Assembly: GCA_034437275.1 (NCBI GenBank)
Contig: DAOTUD010000151.1
Location: 1-13,077, forward strand
Length of the DNA: 13,077 nucleotides
Source of the DNA: TC-15 sp034437275
GTDB lineage: Bacteria > Chloroflexota > Anaerolineae > Aggregatilineales > Aggregatilineaceae
Reading direction: 5' to 3'
Positions 11,528-13,077 of the stretch are shown in pieces; the first letter of the stretch is position 1, and each line of letters begins with the position of its first letter. A model generated the notes under the pieces. It ran no database searches, had not been told where the DNA came from, and saw nothing but the letters and a program-made list of their open reading frames with translations. The position numbers and the translations under genes were made by a program.

Positions 11528-13077
11528 TTAGTCACCGCCCGCCGGTTTGAGCACTTCGCGCGGCTTGGAGCCGCTCTCCGCCGGGCCGACGATGCCATCG
11601 GCCTCCATCAAGTCGATCAGGCGCGCCGCGCGCGTGTAGCCGATGCGCAGCCGCCGCTGCAACAGCGAGATCGACGCTTTGTTCAGCCGTTGGACCAGCT
11701 CGACGGCTTCCCCGTAGAGTTCATCCTTGTCGGAGCCATTGCCCCCGGCCCCGGCGCTGGTGCCGGGCTGTGCCTGGACCTTGCCGGTGTCGTCCCAAAA
11801 CGCGCGTTGGGCGGGCTTGCTGGACTTGCGGCGCGATTTCTTCGCCGTATCCTCGCCCCCGCCGGTCGACGGCGTGAAGGTGATATCGACGCTGGGCGAG
11901 GCCAGCTTCGCCGCGTCCTCCTCGTCGAGCAGGACGCCCTTCCAGTAGCTCGTGATGCGGCTGATCTCCTCGTCGGAGACGAACACGCCCTGCATACGCA
12001 GCGGGGCCGCCGCATCCGGCGACTGGTAGAGCATGTCGCCGCGCCCAAGCAGTTTCTCTGCGCCCGGCTGGTCGAGGATCACGCGCGAGTCGACCGACGA
12101 AGCCACCGCGAACGCGATCCGGGCCGGGAAGTTAGCCTTGATCAGCCCGGTGATGATATCGACGCTGGGCCGCTGCGTGCTGATGATCAGGTGGATGCCG
12201 GTCGCGCGGGCCATCTGCGCCAACCGGGCCAGCAGGCGCTCGGTTTCGTCCGGCGCAAGCATCATCAGGTCGGCCAACTCGTCCACGATCACCACGTAGT
12301 ACGGCATCTTGGGTGTACCGGGGTCGATCTTGTTGTTGTAGTCCAGGATGTTCCGCGCCGAGATATCGGCAAACTTGCGATAGCGTTCCTCCATCTCGCG
12401 CTGGATCCATTGCAGCACGCCCACGATGCGCTCCAGGTCGACCACCACCGGCGCGACCAGATGCGGGATGCCGTTGTACCCCGTCAACTCGACGCGCTTG
12501 GGGTCGACCATGATGAACTGCACGTCTTCCGGCGAGTTTTGCAGCAGCAGGCACGAGATGATCGAATTCACGCACACCGACTTGCCGGAGCCGGTCGTCC
12601 CGGCGATCAGCAGGTGCGGCATGGTCGTCAGGTCGGCGGCGACGGGCGACCCGTCCACGCTCAGCCCAAGCGCGATGCGCAGGTGCGAGTCGATGCGGCG
12701 GAACTCCGGCGAGTCCATGATGTCGTGCAGGCTGACCAGCGCCACCTCGTCGTTGGGCACCTCGATGCCGACAAAGCCTTTGCCGGGCACCGGGGCCTCG
12801 ATACGGATCGTCCTGGCGGCCAGCGCCAGCGCCAGGTCGGCGTCCAGGCGCGCGATGGCGCTCACCTTGACGCGCGTCTTCTTGCCCGACCGGCTGACCA
12901 GATAGTCCGGCTCGACGCCAAACTGCGTGATCACCGGGCCGGGGTTGACCTCGACGACATTGCCCGGCGCGCCGAAGCTTTGCAGCGTGTCCTCGATGAC
13001 GCGCGCCTTGTCCAACAGAATCTCGTCGTTGATGCTCTGCTCGTCGCCCTTGTGCAGCAGCTTCCGGAAGTCCGGCG
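11528..13077 (-). CDS. ftsK: DNA translocase FtsK/SpoIIIE family (partial, N-terminal part outside window)
   Basis: This is the C-terminal 515 residues of a hexameric ATP-driven pump that moves chromosomal DNA through the closing septum. The frame is open to the window edge (first visible residues PDFRKLLHKGDEQS), so the TTG at 13015 is an internal codon and not a start. Visible-residue positions are as follows. The alpha/beta motor has Walker A GTTGSGKS (159-166), MVDPKRVELTGYNGIPHL (189-206), Walker B VVIVDELADL (261-270) and the conserved block STQRPSVDIITGLIKANFPA (299-318). A Ser/Lys/Gly-rich linker (about 401-450) follows. The last 60 residues (about 451-509, GEAVELVQRLNKASISLLQR...) are the winged-helix gamma domain that reads polarity sequences on the chromosome. 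The N-terminal membrane segments would lie to the right of the window. The gene converges with the lipoprotein gene. Confidence 0.95.
   Translation of the reverse strand, partial: PDFRKLLHKGDEQSINDEILLDKARVIEDTLQSFGAPGNVVEVNPGPVITQFGVEPDYLVSRSGKKTRVKVSAIARLDADLALALAARTIRIEAPVPGKGFVGIEVPNDEVALVSLHDIMDSPEFRRIDSHLRIALGLSVDGSPVAADLTTMPHLLIAGTTGSGKSVCVNSIISCLLLQNSPEDVQFIMVDPKRVELTGYNGIPHLVAPVVVDLERIVGVLQWIQREMEERYRKFADISARNILDYNNKIDPGTPKMPYYVVIVDELADLMMLAPDETERLLARLAQMARATGIHLIISTQRPSVDIITGLIKANFPARIAFAVASSVDSRVILDQPGAEKLLGRGDMLYQSPDAAAPLRMQGVFVSDEEISRITSYWKGVLLDEEDAAKLASPSVDITFTPSTGGGEDTAKKSRRKSSKPAQRAFWDDTGKVQAQPGTSAGAGGNGSDKDELYGEAVELVQRLNKASISLLQRRLRIGYTRAARLIDLMEADGIVGPAESGSKPREVLKPAGGD

Noticed and set aside
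13013..13015. TTG as the start of ftsK
   Set aside because: The frame continues open to the window edge with FtsK-like sequence, and the N-terminal membrane region is missing, so this codon is internal.

Overview
The window looks like a piece of a high-GC bacterial chromosome, most likely from a member of the Chloroflexota (Anaerolineae-like). This is an inference. It rests on Thr/Pro-rich linkers in exported proteins, a lipoprotein with fasciclin domains, GC-rich palindromic intergenic repeats, and an SH3b plus beta-lactamase-fold exported protein. No 16S or other phylogenetic marker that would settle the lineage was recognised.

Layout, left to right. (1) The end of a c-type cytochrome domain (1-138). 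(2) A two-gene NitT/TauT-type ABC importer module, ATPase then permease (336-1969), bracketed by two palindromic intergenic elements of about 135 bp. (3) A PcrA/UvrD helicase followed by a small DMT-type membrane protein (2211-4903), all on the plus strand. (4) A minus-strand unit read from right to left: tRNA-Lys(UUU) with a clear promoter and terminator, an exported SH3b-SH3b-beta-lactamase-fold protein, and a DUF3524/QTMAN-type glycosyltransferase. This unit meets the DMT gene tail to tail, the two stop codons sharing one CTAG. (5) A 1089-residue lipoprotein on the plus strand (8153-11422). (6) A bidirectional terminator, then the FtsK/SpoIIIE DNA translocase on the minus strand, running off the right edge.

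The most unusual object is the 1089-residue lipoprotein. In one chain it joins a lipobox, a fasciclin (FAS1) domain, an acidic repeat linker, a second FAS1 domain, a second acidic repeat linker, a BMP/PnrA-type (type I) solute-binding domain and an SBP_bac_3 amino-acid-type (type II) solute-binding domain. The two binding domains normally serve different ABC importers, and no matching permease or ATPase lies in the window. The linkers are tandem arrays of a 10-residue unit (DDMADDAAAD) encoded by a 30-bp DNA repeat. The plausible picture is a surface-tethered adhesive protein that captures or senses two kinds of small solute. That role is inferred from the domains only.

The remaining genes are mostly recognisable housekeeping or transport functions: DNA repair helicase, chromosome translocase, tRNA, nutrient import and tRNA modification. 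Very long open frames also exist opposite the real genes, notably antisense to the lipoprotein and to the 4900-7779 genes. They are treated as composition artefacts.
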